Source: Burkholderia sp. lig30 (GTDB taxonomy: Bacteria; Pseudomonadota; Gammaproteobacteria; Burkholderiales; Burkholderiaceae). From it: a stretch of DNA of 64,000 nucleotides. The stretch is from contig NZ_JGVW01000096.1 of the NCBI RefSeq assembly GCF_000687455.2, positions 1 through 64,000 on the forward strand. Reading direction: 5' to 3'. The notes beneath the pieces are model-generated. The model searched no databases and was not told where the DNA came from. It saw only the letters and a program-made list of their open reading frames with translations. Below are positions 9,501 through 17,216 of this stretch, piece by piece. Both the position numbers and the translations under genes were made by a program. Every line of letters starts with the position of its first letter. Within the stretch, counting starts at the first letter, position 1.

Positions 9501-10051
9501 CCCATCGGGAACAGGTCGATCAGCGAGCCGCGCACGCAGTATTCGCCGGGGCGCACGACCTGGCTCACGTGCTCGTAGCCGGCGAGCGTCAATTGCGCCT
9601 TCAGCTTCGCCTCGTCGAGTCGCTCGCCCTGCGCGAACGCGAACGTGTAAGCGGCCATGAAGGACGCGGGCGGCATCCGGTACAGCGCGGTCGTCGCCGG
9701 CACGAGCAGGATGTCGCAGCGGCCTTCGCCGAGATCGTGCAGCGTCGCGAGACGCTCGGAGACGAGATCCTGGTGAGGCGAGAAGGTGTCGTACGGCAGG
9801 GTTTCCCAGTCCGGCAGCAGGCGCACGCGCGCGTCCGGCGAGAAGTAGCCGATTTCCTGCGCGAGGCGTTGCGCGTCCACCGCGTTCGCGCAGATCACGG
9901 CCAGAAGCGGCACGTCCTGACGGTAGGCGGCGAGATAGCGGGCGATGGCGAGCGCGTCGGCGGAGCCGTGTGCGCCGTCGAAGGCAAAGCGCTGGCCCGG
10001 CTTGACGAGCGCGACGGGCGAGGCGGACGGGGTGGAAGCGTTGTCTGGCAT
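6575..10051 (-). CDS. mfd: transcription-repair coupling factor
   Basis: A 1158-residue Mfd, which removes stalled RNA polymerase from lesions and recruits UvrA. The N-terminal UvrB-like part is followed by the RNA-polymerase-interacting CarD-like domain (EGDPVVHAQHGIGRYMGL). The RecG-like SF2 motor shows Walker A GDVGFGKTE, Walker B IIDEEHRFG and motif III TATPIPRT. The TRCF C-terminal domain completes the usual length. The start at 10051 (MPDNAST) was chosen from homologue-like N-terminus; the frame is open 64 codons further upstream, across the divergent ispD promoter region. It is divergent from ispD. Confidence 0.95.
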   Translation of the reverse strand: MPDNASTPSASPVALVKPGQRFAFDGAHGSADALAIARYLAAYRQDVPLLAVICANAVDAQRLAQEIGYFSPDARVRLLPDWETLPYDTFSPHQDLVSERLATLHDLGEGRCDILLVPATTALYRMPPASFMAAYTFAFAQGERLDEAKLKAQLTLAGYEHVSQVVRPGEYCVRGSLIDLFPMGSPLPYRIDLFDDQVDSIRAFDPDTQRSLYPVRDVRLLPGREFPFDEAARTAFRSRWRETFEGDPSRATIYKDIGNGVPSAGIEYYLPLFFDDTATLFHYLPAGAHLVFSGDLDTAIRRFTADTRQRHAFLSHDRERPILEPQRLFLSDDDFYTFAKPFARVVLPAQPEGGWASALPELSIDRHADDPLAALRAFVGSSGKRVLLTVESAGRRETISQLLAEHRLKPASSDHFAGWLASDETFALGVAPLAGGFAVPGEGYAIVTETELYGALGRRAGRRRQEQASNVDAMVRDLSELKEGDPVVHAQHGIGRYMGLVSMDLGEGETEFLHLEYAGDSKLYVPVAQLHVISRYSGADPDSAPLHALGSGQWERAKRKAAQQIRDTAAELLNLYARRAAREGHAFGLEPRDYVKFAESFGFEETPDQAAAIAAVIGDMTSGKPMDRLVCGDVGFGKTEVALRAAFIAVMGGKQVALLSPTTLLAEQHTQTFIDRFADWPVRVAELSRFKSAKEVNAAIGQINEGSVDIVIGTHKLLSSDVQFKRLGLVIIDEEHRFGVRQKEALKALRAEVDVLTLTATPIPRTLGMALEGLRDFSVIATAPQKRLAIKTFVRREEESVIREAMLRELKRGGQVYFLHNEVETIDNRRAMLEALVPEARIAIAHGQMHERELERVMRDFVAQRANVLLCTTIIETGIDVPSANTIIMHRSDKFGLAQLHQLRGRVGRSHHQAYAYLLVHDPQALTKQAQRRLEAIQQMEELGSGFYLAMHDLEIRGTGEVLGDKQSGEIHEIGFQLYTEMLNDAVKALKNGKEPDLTAPLAATTEINLHAPAILPADYCVDVQERLSLYKRLANCEHGDAIDGIQEELIDRFGKMPPQAHALVETHRLRLAAKPLGIVKIDASEVAIGLQFVPNPPIDPMRIIEMVQKHRHIKLAGQDKLRIETRTPDLAVRVSTVKETLRALGHPIREGTAAAPR

Positions 10052-10114
10052 AAGGACGGCAGTGGGGTGCGTGCGGCGGCCGCGGTGCGGCCGTCCGGTC
10101 GAGACGAAAGACCT

Positions 10115-10120
10115 ATTATA
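10115..10120 (-). promoter_or_regulatory. probable -10 element of mfd
   Basis: On the minus strand this reads TATAAT, a perfect -10 hexamer, 64 bp upstream of the mfd start codon. No strong -35 box stands at 17 bp. The AT-rich patch (10111-10125) also lies 40 bp upstream of ispD, so it may serve both directions. Confidence 0.45.
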
Positions 10121-10160
10121 AAATCCGCTTTTCGATTTCACCTTTCCGGCGTTTCTTCTC

Positions 10161-10871
10161 GTGACTCCCCGACTCTTTGCCTTGATTCCCTGCGCCGGTA
10201 CGGGCAGCCGCTCCGGCTCCGCGCTGCCGAAGCAATACCGCACGCTCGCGGGACGCGCGCTGCTGCATTACACGCTCGCCGCGTTCGACGCGTGCAGCGA
10301 ATTCGCGCAGACGCTCGTCGTCATCGCGCCCGACGACACGCATTTCGATGCGCGCCGCTTCGCGGGCCTGCGCTTCGCGGTGCGCCGCTGCGGCGGCGCG
10401 TCGCGGCAGGCATCGGTGCTCAACGGCCTGATGGAGCTCACGGAATTCGGCGCGACCGACAGCGACTGGGTGCTCGTGCACGACGCCGCGCGGCCGGGCA
10501 TCGCGCCGCCGCTGATCCGCACGCTGGTCGCGGCGCTGAAGGACGATCCGGTCGGCGGCATCGTCGCGCTGCCGGTCGCGGATACGCTGAAGCGCGTGCC
10601 GGCCGGCACCGACGCGATCGCGCGCACGGAATCGCGCGACGGCCTGTGGCAGGCGCAGACGCCGCAGATGTTCCGCATCGGCATGCTGCGCGACGCGATC
10701 CTGAGCGCGCAGCAGCAGGGGCACGACCTGACCGACGAAGCGAGCGCGATCGAGTGGGCGGGCCATACGCCGCGCGTCGTGCAGGGCAGCCTGCGCAATT
10801 TCAAGGTCACCTATCCGGAAGACTTCGACCTCGCGGAAGCGATCCTCGCGCGCACCGCGAATCCCTCCTGA
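10161..10871 (+). CDS. ispD: 2-C-methyl-D-erythritol 4-phosphate cytidylyltransferase
   Basis: A 236-residue cytidylyltransferase that makes CDP-methylerythritol in the non-mevalonate isoprenoid pathway. The nucleotide-binding N-terminus reads [18 protein letters not shown], and [11 protein letters not shown] and the [13 protein letters not shown] tail are typical. The start codon is GTG at 10161, giving the N-terminus [13 protein letters not shown] expected of the family. The gene sits 22 bp before ispF, a standard pair encoding steps three and five of the pathway, and the two are almost certainly one transcript. Confidence 0.94.
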   Translation: MTPRLFALIPCAGTGSRSGSALPKQYRTLAGRALLHYTLAAFDACSEFAQTLVVIAPDDTHFDARRFAGLRFAVRRCGGASRQASVLNGLMELTEFGATDSDWVLVHDAARPGIAPPLIRTLVAALKDDPVGGIVALPVADTLKRVPAGTDAIARTESRDGLWQAQTPQMFRIGMLRDAILSAQQQGHDLTDEASAIEWAGHTPRVVQGSLRNFKVTYPEDFDLAEAILARTANPS

Positions 10872-10893
10872 CTCTTACTCAATCGGAACACGC

Positions 10894-11382
10894 ATGGATT
10901 TCAGAATCGGACAAGGCTACGACGTGCATCAGCTCGTCGAGGGACGGCCTCTCATCATCGGCGGCGTGACGATTCCGTACGAGCGCGGCCTGCTCGGCCA
11001 CTCGGACGCGGACGTGCTGCTGCACGCGATCACCGACGCACTGTTCGGCGCGGCGGCGCTCGGCGACATCGGTCGCCATTTCTCCGATACCGATGCGGCG
11101 TTCAAGGGTGCGGACAGCCGCGTGCTGCTGCGCGAATGCGTGGCGCGCGTGAAGGCGGCGGGCTTCACGATCCAGAACGTCGACAGCAGCGTGGTCGCGC
11201 AGGCGCCGAAGCTTGCGCCGCATATCGAAGCGATGCGCGCGAACATCGCCGCCGATCTCGGCCTGCCGATCGAGCGCGTCAACGTGAAGGCGAAGACCAA
11301 CGAGAAGCTCGGCTATCTCGGCCGTGGCGAGGGCATCGAGGCGCAGGCCGCTGCGCTGCTCGTGCGCACCGTCGCGGGCTGA
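10894..11382 (+). CDS. ispF: 2-C-methyl-D-erythritol 2,4-cyclodiphosphate synthase
   Basis: A 162-residue IspF, a trimeric zinc enzyme that cyclises CDP-methylerythritol phosphate to the 2,4-cyclodiphosphate. Metal ligands appear as GYDVHQL (Asp, His) and the second histidine in [29 protein letters not shown]. The C-terminal [15 protein letters not shown] contributes to the CMP site. The length is standard. It follows ispD at 22 bp. A hairpin about 110 bp downstream probably ends the transcript. Confidence 0.95.
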   Translation: MDFRIGQGYDVHQLVEGRPLIIGGVTIPYERGLLGHSDADVLLHAITDALFGAAALGDIGRHFSDTDAAFKGADSRVLLRECVARVKAAGFTIQNVDSSVVAQAPKLAPHIEAMRANIAADLGLPIERVNVKAKTNEKLGYLGRGEGIEAQAAALLVRTVAG

Positions 11383-11493
11383 TGCGCGCGGCACGCGGCC
11401 GCCCGCCGTTTCGCGGCGGCCGCGCGATGCATCGGGGGCGGCGCGGGGGCATGCCGTCGATGAACGGCTGCCGTCCGCCGGCTCCATGAACGA

Positions 11494-11520
11494 ACGCCAC
11501 GCGGCAACGGCGCGTGGCGT
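11494..11520. terminator. hairpin between convergent ispF and ahpD
   Basis: A perfect 10-bp stem (ACGCCACGCG and complement, 7-base loop) followed on the plus strand by TTGTTCTTT. It lies between two convergent genes and could act on both, better on ispF. Confidence 0.65.
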
Positions 11521-11558
11521 TTGTTCTTTCCGGCCGCGAACCGGCCGGCGCGCGGGGC

Positions 11559-12086
11559 TTACTCGGCCTCGGCGGCGATCACCTGCGCGGCGGCATTGAT
11601 CACGGCGGCGATCCGGCCGACGTCACGCAGCTGCGTAACGGTCATGCCCTGTTCGTTCTTCAGCAGCGCATAGTGCGACTTCACGCAGAAGTGGCACTTG
11701 CCGACGATCGACGCGGCGAGCGCATACATTTCGAACTTGCGCTTGTCGACGCCGCCATGCGACGCATACGCGCCCATGCGCAGCTCGGCGCGCTGGGTCT
11801 TCAGGTCGGCGTCGTCGGCCATCTCGACATACGGATACCACGCGTTGTTCATCCCCATCAACGCGGCCGCCGTCAGCGCGGCGTTCGTTTCCTCCGGCGA
11901 CAGCACGCCGGCTTCGCGGATCGCCTTCACGAGCACGGTGCTCTTCGCCGCGAACGCGGCGGCGAGCGCAACGCCCACCGCGTCGGTGCCTTCGAGCGCC
12001 GAGCGCGTGATCGTGCCGTCGAGGTTCAGGCGGATGTCCTTCGCGTAGTCGGGAATACGCGCCTTAATCGATTCGATGAATTCCAT
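11559..12086 (-). CDS. ahpD: alkyl hydroperoxide reductase AhpD (carboxymuconolactone decarboxylase fold)
   Basis: A 175-residue AhpD-family protein with a redox-active CxxC motif in GKCHFCVKSH. The motif supplies electrons to AhpC in organisms that lack AhpF. The N-terminal MEFIESIKARIPDYAKDIRLN and the length match the family. A clear ribosome binding site (AGGAGATATC) precedes the start. It is downstream of ahpC on the same strand, but a strong terminator lies in the 75-bp gap, so AhpD expression would need read-through or its own promoter. Confidence 0.92.
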   Translation of the reverse strand: MEFIESIKARIPDYAKDIRLNLDGTITRSALEGTDAVGVALAAAFAAKSTVLVKAIREAGVLSPEETNAALTAAALMGMNNAWYPYVEMADDADLKTQRAELRMGAYASHGGVDKRKFEMYALAASIVGKCHFCVKSHYALLKNEQGMTVTQLRDVGRIAAVINAAAQVIAAEAE

Positions 12087-12111
12087 TGATATCTCCTATG
12101 GGTTGGCCGTT

Positions 12112-12147
12112 AAAAAAGCCCGCAGGCAGGACGTGCGCTGCGGGCTT
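12112..12147 (-). terminator. terminator between ahpC and ahpD
   Basis: On the minus strand a 10-bp stem (AAGCCCGCAG with its complement, 12-base loop) is followed by a run of T residues, 14 bases after the ahpC stop codon and 25 bases before the ahpD start. It should reduce ahpD transcription relative to ahpC. Confidence 0.8.
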
Positions 12148-12161
12148 TCGTGCATCGACGC

Positions 12162-12710
12162 TTACAGCGTCGCGCCGCCGACTGCGCGGTTGCACGGGCA
12201 GAGCTCGTCCGTTTGCAGGCCGTCGAGAATACGCAGGACTTCTGCCGGGCTACGGCCGACGTTCAGGTTGTTGACCGAAACGTGCTGGATCGTGTTGTCC
12301 GGATCGACGATGAACGTCGCGCGCAGGGCCACGCCGGCTTCCTTGTCGCGCACGCCGAGCTGGTCGATCAGCTCGCCCTTGACGTCGCCGAACGAGTAGT
12401 GGTTCAGCTTGTCGAGGTCCTTGTGCTCGCGGCGCCATGCCAGCTTCACGAACTCGTTGTCCGAGCTGCCGCCGAGCAGGACGGCGTCACGCTCTTCGAA
12501 TTGCTTGGTCAGCTTCGCGAATTCGACGATTTCCGTCGGGCAGACGAACGTGAAGTCCTTCGGGTAGAAGTAGATGACTTTCCACTTGCCCGGGAACGAT
12601 GCTTCGGTGATCGTCTCGAAAGCCGACTGGCCGTTTTCTTCGTGGTGGTTGAAGCCAGGCTTCGCGGCTGCAACGGTAAAGGCTTCGAGTTTATCGCCGA
12701 CGGTTTTCAT
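12162..12710 (-). CDS. ahpC: AhpC-type 2-Cys peroxiredoxin
   Basis: A 182-residue peroxiredoxin that reduces hydrogen peroxide and organic hydroperoxides. The peroxidatic cysteine lies in FTFVCPTEIVEF. The C-terminus carries DELCPCNRAVGGATL, a CPC pair that can provide the resolving cysteine, with the partner AhpD encoded next. The start at 12710 (MKTVGDKLEAFTV) follows an AGGAGTATCCGC-like ribosome binding site; the frame is open 20 codons further but without family similarity. A near-consensus promoter with an OxyR-like operator lies upstream. Confidence 0.93.
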   Translation of the reverse strand: MKTVGDKLEAFTVAAAKPGFNHHEENGQSAFETITEASFPGKWKVIYFYPKDFTFVCPTEIVEFAKLTKQFEERDAVLLGGSSDNEFVKLAWRREHKDLDKLNHYSFGDVKGELIDQLGVRDKEAGVALRATFIVDPDNTIQHVSVNNLNVGRSPAEVLRILDGLQTDELCPCNRAVGGATL

Positions 12711-12794
12711 GCGGATACTCCTGTATGAGTTGGGAAGGACTGCTTGAGTCACGCTACCTCGTTGCTGCAACGTCGATGTGACAGCATGTCGAAA

Positions 12795-12860
12795 ACTATA
12801 ACTCTATTGACTGATATTTTCAATAGATTTTAACTAACGATCCTCATAGGAATTTTCTAA
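12795..12860 (-). promoter_or_regulatory. ahpC promoter with OxyR-like operator
   Basis: On the minus strand, TTGAAA (12818-12823) and TATAGT (12795-12800) are separated by exactly 17 bp. Abutting the -35 box, the plus strand reads ATAG-N7-CTAA-N8-ATAG-N7-CTAA from 12823 to 12860. That is close to the OxyR pattern of four tetranucleotides spaced at about 10-11 bp (ATAG-N7-CTAT twice). The position just upstream of -35 fits activation by OxyR. The binding is inferred from pattern only. Confidence 0.65.
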
Positions 12861-12901
12861 CGCGTCGATAGCGTAAGCCCGGGTTGCATGCCGCGCGTGC
12901 G

Positions 12902-14260
12902 TCATGCGGTCGCGCGGGATTTGCCGCCCGGGAATTCGAGTGTGACTTCGAGCCCGGGTTCCGGCTTGCGGTTGCGCAGGCGCAGTGCGCCGCGATAGCG
13001 GTTGACGAGGCGCAGCACGATCGCCATCCCGAGGCCCGTGCCGTCCGCGTTGCTGCGCGCGGCGTCGACGCGATAGAACGGACGCATCACGAGCGGCAGC
13101 TGATCGTCCGGAATGCCCGGGCCTTCGTCGCTCACCGACAGCTCGACGCGCGCATGCGACACGCGCGTCTCCAGCGTGATGCGCGCGATGCCGTCCGCCG
13201 TGCTCTGGCCGTACTTGCGCGCGTTCTCGACGAGGTTGCCGATCACGCGGCGCATGTCGGTCTCGTCGGCCTCGATCACCGCGGCGGGCGCGAGGCGCGT
13301 GCGGATCTCGACGCCGTCCTCGCTCGCGACGCGCGCGGCCACTTCCTGCACGATCGTCGACAGGTCGACCGGCTCGGGCCTGCGCTGGGTCGGGCGCGCG
13401 TAGTCGATGAACGCGGCGATGATGCGGTCCATCTGCTCGATGTCGTCGACCATCGCATCCTTGGTTGCCTGGTCGGACGGGCTCATCTCGGTTTCGAGGC
13501 GCAGCCGCGCGAGCGGCGTGCGCAAGTCGTGCGAGATGCCCGCGAGCATCAGCGCGCGGTCGGCCTCGAGTTGTTCGAGATCGCGCACCATCTGGTTGAA
13601 GCTGCGGTTGGTGTCGGCGGCGACGCCCATGCCGCGCTCCGGCAGCGGCTCGGGCGCCTGGCCGGAGCCGACCTGGCGCGCGGCGAGCGCGAGGCGCGAG
13701 AACGGCCGGTTCACGAGGCTCGTGATGAACGCGGAGCCGAACAGCGACAGCGCGAGCGCGAACAGCCCCCAGCCGGCCCACTGCAGGCCGGTGACGGTGT
13801 CGAGCTGCTCGCGGTCGAGCGCGACCCAGTAGTCGTCGTCATCGATCTTGAAGCTGATCCACACGCCGGGGATGTCGTTGACCGTCTGCGCGATCACGGT
13901 GTCGTCGCCGAGGCGGCTGCGGATGTCGTGCTCGATCAGGCGGTTCAGCGATTCGTCGGGCTGCAGCCGGAACTTGTCGGTTTTTTCGCGCGGATACACG
14001 CGCACGCCTTCATTGCTCTCGAGGTCCTGCAGCAGCGCGCGCCGCAGGTCGGGATCGGAATAGAGCAGGGCGGTGCGCGTGAGCTTGACGATCGCGACGA
14101 GCTGCAGCGCGACGCGCTGCGCGCGCGGCTCCCGTTCGATCACGCGAAAGCTCTGGAACCACGCCGCGAGGCTGACCGAGATCAGCAGCGCGATCAGCAG
14201 GAAAGTGCGCCAGAACAGCCCGCCGAAGGCGAGCGTCAGGAGGCGCCGGTCGATACGCAT
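12902..14260 (-). CDS. envZ: EnvZ-type sensor histidine kinase
   Basis: A 452-residue inner-membrane sensor kinase. A first transmembrane helix (about 12-36), a periplasmic domain of about 120 residues and a second helix near 160-182 precede a HAMP linker. The phospho-acceptor His lies in MLAGISHDLRTPLARLRLETEM, and the ATPase domain shows the N box (NLVENARKYG), DEGPGIP and GTGLGMAIV. This is the class I kinase layout. It follows the OmpR-type regulator by 41 bp on the same strand, so they form one operon. The signal sensed is unknown. Confidence 0.9.
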   Translation of the reverse strand: MRIDRRLLTLAFGGLFWRTFLLIALLISVSLAAWFQSFRVIEREPRAQRVALQLVAIVKLTRTALLYSDPDLRRALLQDLESNEGVRVYPREKTDKFRLQPDESLNRLIEHDIRSRLGDDTVIAQTVNDIPGVWISFKIDDDDYWVALDREQLDTVTGLQWAGWGLFALALSLFGSAFITSLVNRPFSRLALAARQVGSGQAPEPLPERGMGVAADTNRSFNQMVRDLEQLEADRALMLAGISHDLRTPLARLRLETEMSPSDQATKDAMVDDIEQMDRIIAAFIDYARPTQRRPEPVDLSTIVQEVAARVASEDGVEIRTRLAPAAVIEADETDMRRVIGNLVENARKYGQSTADGIARITLETRVSHARVELSVSDEGPGIPDDQLPLVMRPFYRVDAARSNADGTGLGMAIVLRLVNRYRGALRLRNRKPEPGLEVTLEFPGGKSRATA

Positions 14261-14301
14261 GAGACGGGCTGGTTAACTGGCGATGCCGGCACCGGGGCGC
14301 G

Positions 14302-15036
14302 TCAGGCCGCGCCGTCGGGGATGAACACGTAGCCCAGGCCCCAGACGGTCTGGATGAAGCGGGGGCTGCCCGGGTCCGGCTCGATCAGCTTGCGCAGACG
14401 GGAGATCTGCACGTCGAGGCTGCGGTCGAACACTTCGTATTCGCGGCCGCGCGCGAGCTCCATCAGCTTCTCGCGCGACAGCGGCTGGCGCGGATGGCGC
14501 GCGAACACCTTCAGCACCGAGAATTCGCCTGTCGTCAGCGGGATCTCCTGGCCGGACTTGGTCAGCGTGCGGGTGGCGAGATTCAGCGAGAATTCACCGA
14601 ACTCGAACACCTCGGTCGTCTCCGACGGCGCGCCCGGCAGTTCCGCGGGCGCCTGGCGGCGCAGCACCGCGTGAATGCGCGCGACGAGCTCGCGCGGATT
14701 GAACGGCTTCGGCAGGTAGTCGTCCGCGCCCATCTCGAGACCGACGATGCGGTCGACGTCCTCGCCCTTCGCGGTCAGCATGATGATCGGCGTGCGGTCG
14801 TTGCTGCCGCGCAGACGGCGGCAGATCGACAGGCCGTCTTCGCCCGGCAGCATCAAGTCGAGCACGAGCAGGTCGAAGCGCTCGCGCACCCAGAGCTTGT
14901 TCATCGCGGTCGCATTCTCCGCGACGTACACGTTGAAGCCTTGCTCGCCGAGATAACGGCGCAGCAGATCGCGCAGGCGCGGATCGTCGTCGACGACGAG
15001 AATCTTGGAGGGGTTTTTCGTTTCCATGACTGGCAT
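14302..15036 (-). CDS. ompR: OmpR-type response regulator
   Basis: A 244-residue response regulator with receiver and winged-helix DNA-binding domains. The receiver shows ILVVDDDPRLR (acidic pocket), phosphoacceptor Asp in DLLVLDLMLPGEDG, and KPF. The effector domain ends with SLDVQISRLRKLIEPDPGSPRFIQTVWGLGYVF, strongly OmpR-like. Two in-frame starts are possible, 15036 (MPVMETK) and 15027 (METK); neither has a strong ribosome binding site. It is first in the operon with the sensor kinase. Direct repeats resembling an OmpR-family site lie about 45 bp upstream. Confidence 0.92.
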   Translation of the reverse strand: MPVMETKNPSKILVVDDDPRLRDLLRRYLGEQGFNVYVAENATAMNKLWVRERFDLLVLDLMLPGEDGLSICRRLRGSNDRTPIIMLTAKGEDVDRIVGLEMGADDYLPKPFNPRELVARIHAVLRRQAPAELPGAPSETTEVFEFGEFSLNLATRTLTKSGQEIPLTTGEFSVLKVFARHPRQPLSREKLMELARGREYEVFDRSLDVQISRLRKLIEPDPGSPRFIQTVWGLGYVFIPDGAA

Positions 15037-15081
15037 CTTATCGCGAATGGGAAATGGCGCGCGGCCGGGTATTTTGGTGCG

Positions 15082-15105
15082 TTACAGTCGCTTACAAAAT
15101 TTACC
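15082..15105 (-). promoter_or_regulatory. direct TTAC repeats upstream of ompR
   Basis: TTACA at 15082 and 15092 and TTACC at 15101 are spaced by about one DNA turn. OmpR/PhoB-family regulators bind head-to-tail repeats with this phase. The location 45 bp before ompR suggests autoregulation, which is an inference. Confidence 0.35.
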
Positions 15106-15317
15106 CGCGTCGCCGCGCGGAGTAAAGGCAGGCTATAGGCTGGTCTGTATCCCGATATAGACTTTCCTTTACTTGGGTCGGAGATTCGGTGGATACTCCA
15201 TCCCACTCAACTTTCCACGGTTTGCACACTCGATTTTCGCAGGGTGTTTCAAGTACCAGAGGTAGCCGGTTGCCGCGTGACGAAGGGAACAAATCGACCA
15301 AACAAGCGAGGACGGTC

Positions 15318-15596
15318 ATGCGATCTGCGCGGATTGCACTGATGCTGACGCTCGCGCTTGGCGGTCTGCATGCGTCGAACTTCGCCCATGCGCAGCGACA
15401 GGAGCCTGGTGCTTCGGCGCGCAAGATGTCCCGCGGCAAGGGTGCGCAGCCACCGGATCACGGCGCCGACGCCGCACGCTCGTCAGTGCCGCCGGATCTC
15501 GAGCAGCGCCGCCGCGACGGGCACATGACGCCCGAGGAGCGGCACCTGCTGCGCCAGCACATCGAGGACGCGGTTCGCGACCTGTACAAGCGCTGA
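15318..15596 (+). CDS. small secreted protein of unknown function
   Basis: A 92-residue protein. Residues 1-25 form a signal peptide (RSAR, then ALMLTLALGGLHAS, cleavage likely after NFAHA). The mature part is hydrophilic, with many Arg, Ser and Pro, and ends in MTPEERHLLRQHIEDAVRDLYKR, a helical segment like those in other short beta-proteobacterial periplasmic proteins. The start at 15318 is chosen because GAGGACGG precedes it and it opens the signal peptide; the frame runs open for 43 more codons. Its function is not recognised. It precedes the DUF1800 gene by 131 bp. Confidence 0.65.
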   Translation: MRSARIALMLTLALGGLHASNFAHAQRQEPGASARKMSRGKGAQPPDHGADAARSSVPPDLEQRRRDGHMTPEERHLLRQHIEDAVRDLYKR

Positions 15597-15727
15597 TCGT
15601 CACGCGCGCCGCACCGAAAGATTCCGTAGCAATTTACCCGTCAACGCCCGCCCGCCGCGCGCCGTTGAACCGGCACATGCGCGCATCGCGCGACAGTTCG
15701 ATCTTCTGACGGCGGGAGCCTCCGACG

Positions 15728-17158
15728 ATGAGTCACGACAACGCTGCCGGGCAGGCGCTGCCGCCAGCCATGCGCACGCCCCTCGATGCGGACGACGCAC
15801 TCTTTTTCCTGACGCGCACCGGCTTTTCGCCGGCCCCGGCCGATGTCGCGCGCATCGTCGGCATGAGCCGCGCGCAGGCGGTCGCCGACGCCCTCGGCAA
15901 CGTCAGGCAGGAACCCGTCACCGCATGGCCGGCATGGACGGTCGAGCTGCCGCCGTCGCGCGCCGAGCGCCAGGCGCTCGCCCCGGATGCGCGGCGCGAT
16001 GCACAGCGCGAGCGCAACCAGCGTTACGACGCGTTACGCGCGGCATGGCTCAACGAGATGGTCGTGACGCCGTCGCCGCTCACCGAGCGGATGACGCTGT
16101 TCTGGCACGGTCACTTCACATCCGGGCAGGACAAGGTGCCGTTTCCGCAGACGATGGCCGCGCAGCATGCGCTGCTGCGGCGCGAGGCGCTCGGCAACTT
16201 TGGCACGATGCTGCACGGTGTCGCGAAGGATCCGGCGATGCTGCAGTACCTCGACGGCGCGAGCAACCGCAAGGGGCGCCCGAACGAGAATTTCGCGCGG
16301 GAAGTGATGGAGCTGTTTACGCTCGGCGAAGGCCACTATTCGCAGCGCGACGTGACCGAGGCGGCACGCGCGCTGACTGGCTGGAGCATCGATCCCGACA
16401 CGCTGCGCTTTGCAGTGCGGCCGGACTGGCACGACACCGGCGACAAGACGATTCTCGGCGTCACCGGGCCGCTCGACGGCGACGGCTTTCTCGACATCCT
16501 GCTCGCACGGCCGGAAACGGCGGGCTTCATAGCGGGCAAGCTCTGGCGCGAGTTCGTGTCGGACACGCCGGACCCGACCGAACTGGACACGGTCGCCGCG
16601 CGCTTTCGGGCGAGCGGCTACGACATCCGCGCGGCGCTGTCGGCGCTCTGGTCGACCGACGCGTTCTGGGACGCGCGCAACCGCGGCGTGCTCGTCAAGT
16701 CGCCGGTGGAGTTCGTGGTCGGCTCGGTGCGGCTGTTCGACGTCGGCTACGGCGATCCGGCGATGCTGGCGAACACGGTGCGCGCGCTCGGGCAGAACCT
16801 GTTCTCTCCGCCGAACGTCAAGGGGTGGCCGGGCGGGCCTGCCTGGATCAACAGTGCGACGCTGCTGGCGCGCAAGCAGTTCGTCGAGCAATTGTTCCGC
16901 GCGACCGAAACGGCCGTCATGCGCCCGGTGCGGGCGGGGATGCAGGCGAGGCCTGGGCGGGGCGGGATGCACTTCGACCTCGAACGCTGGCTCGCGCAGT
17001 TCCGGGCACGGCCGCAGGCGCCGGCCGGCCTGACGACGGAGCTGCAGCTGCAGCACGCGGTGTTGCCGCTGTCGCCGGTCGCGGCGATCGACACCGGATC
17101 CACGGGCAGCGCGTATCTCGAAGCGCTGCTGATGGACCCGGCCTACCAATTGAAATGA
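15728..17158 (+). CDS. DUF1800 family protein
   Basis: A 476-residue DUF1800 protein. The family signature runs through FWHGHFTSGQDKV, MLQYLDGASNRKGRPNENFAREVMELFTLGEGHYSQRDVTEAARALTGW and PPNVKGWPGGPAWINSATLLARKQF. Biochemical function is unknown for the family. DUF1800 genes are nearly always followed by a DUF1501 gene, as here (58 bp downstream), and the two are thought to work at the cell envelope. No clear signal peptide is seen on this protein, unlike its partner. A GGGAG ribosome binding site supports the start. Confidence 0.88.
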   Translation: MSHDNAAGQALPPAMRTPLDADDALFFLTRTGFSPAPADVARIVGMSRAQAVADALGNVRQEPVTAWPAWTVELPPSRAERQALAPDARRDAQRERNQRYDALRAAWLNEMVVTPSPLTERMTLFWHGHFTSGQDKVPFPQTMAAQHALLRREALGNFGTMLHGVAKDPAMLQYLDGASNRKGRPNENFAREVMELFTLGEGHYSQRDVTEAARALTGWSIDPDTLRFAVRPDWHDTGDKTILGVTGPLDGDGFLDILLARPETAGFIAGKLWREFVSDTPDPTELDTVAARFRASGYDIRAALSALWSTDAFWDARNRGVLVKSPVEFVVGSVRLFDVGYGDPAMLANTVRALGQNLFSPPNVKGWPGGPAWINSATLLARKQFVEQLFRATETAVMRPVRAGMQARPGRGGMHFDLERWLAQFRARPQAPAGLTTELQLQHAVLPLSPVAAIDTGSTGSAYLEALLMDPAYQLK

Positions 17159-17216
17159 CGACGAAACGACAGGCCGGCGCGCAGCGCATGCGCGGTGGCC
17201 GCCCAAGGGATGCACG

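Noticed and set aside
6500-10969. A 1489-codon open frame on the plus strand opposite mfd
   Set aside because: Composition is that of an antisense shadow; mfd on the other strand has all its motifs, and the frame runs through ispD in a different phase.
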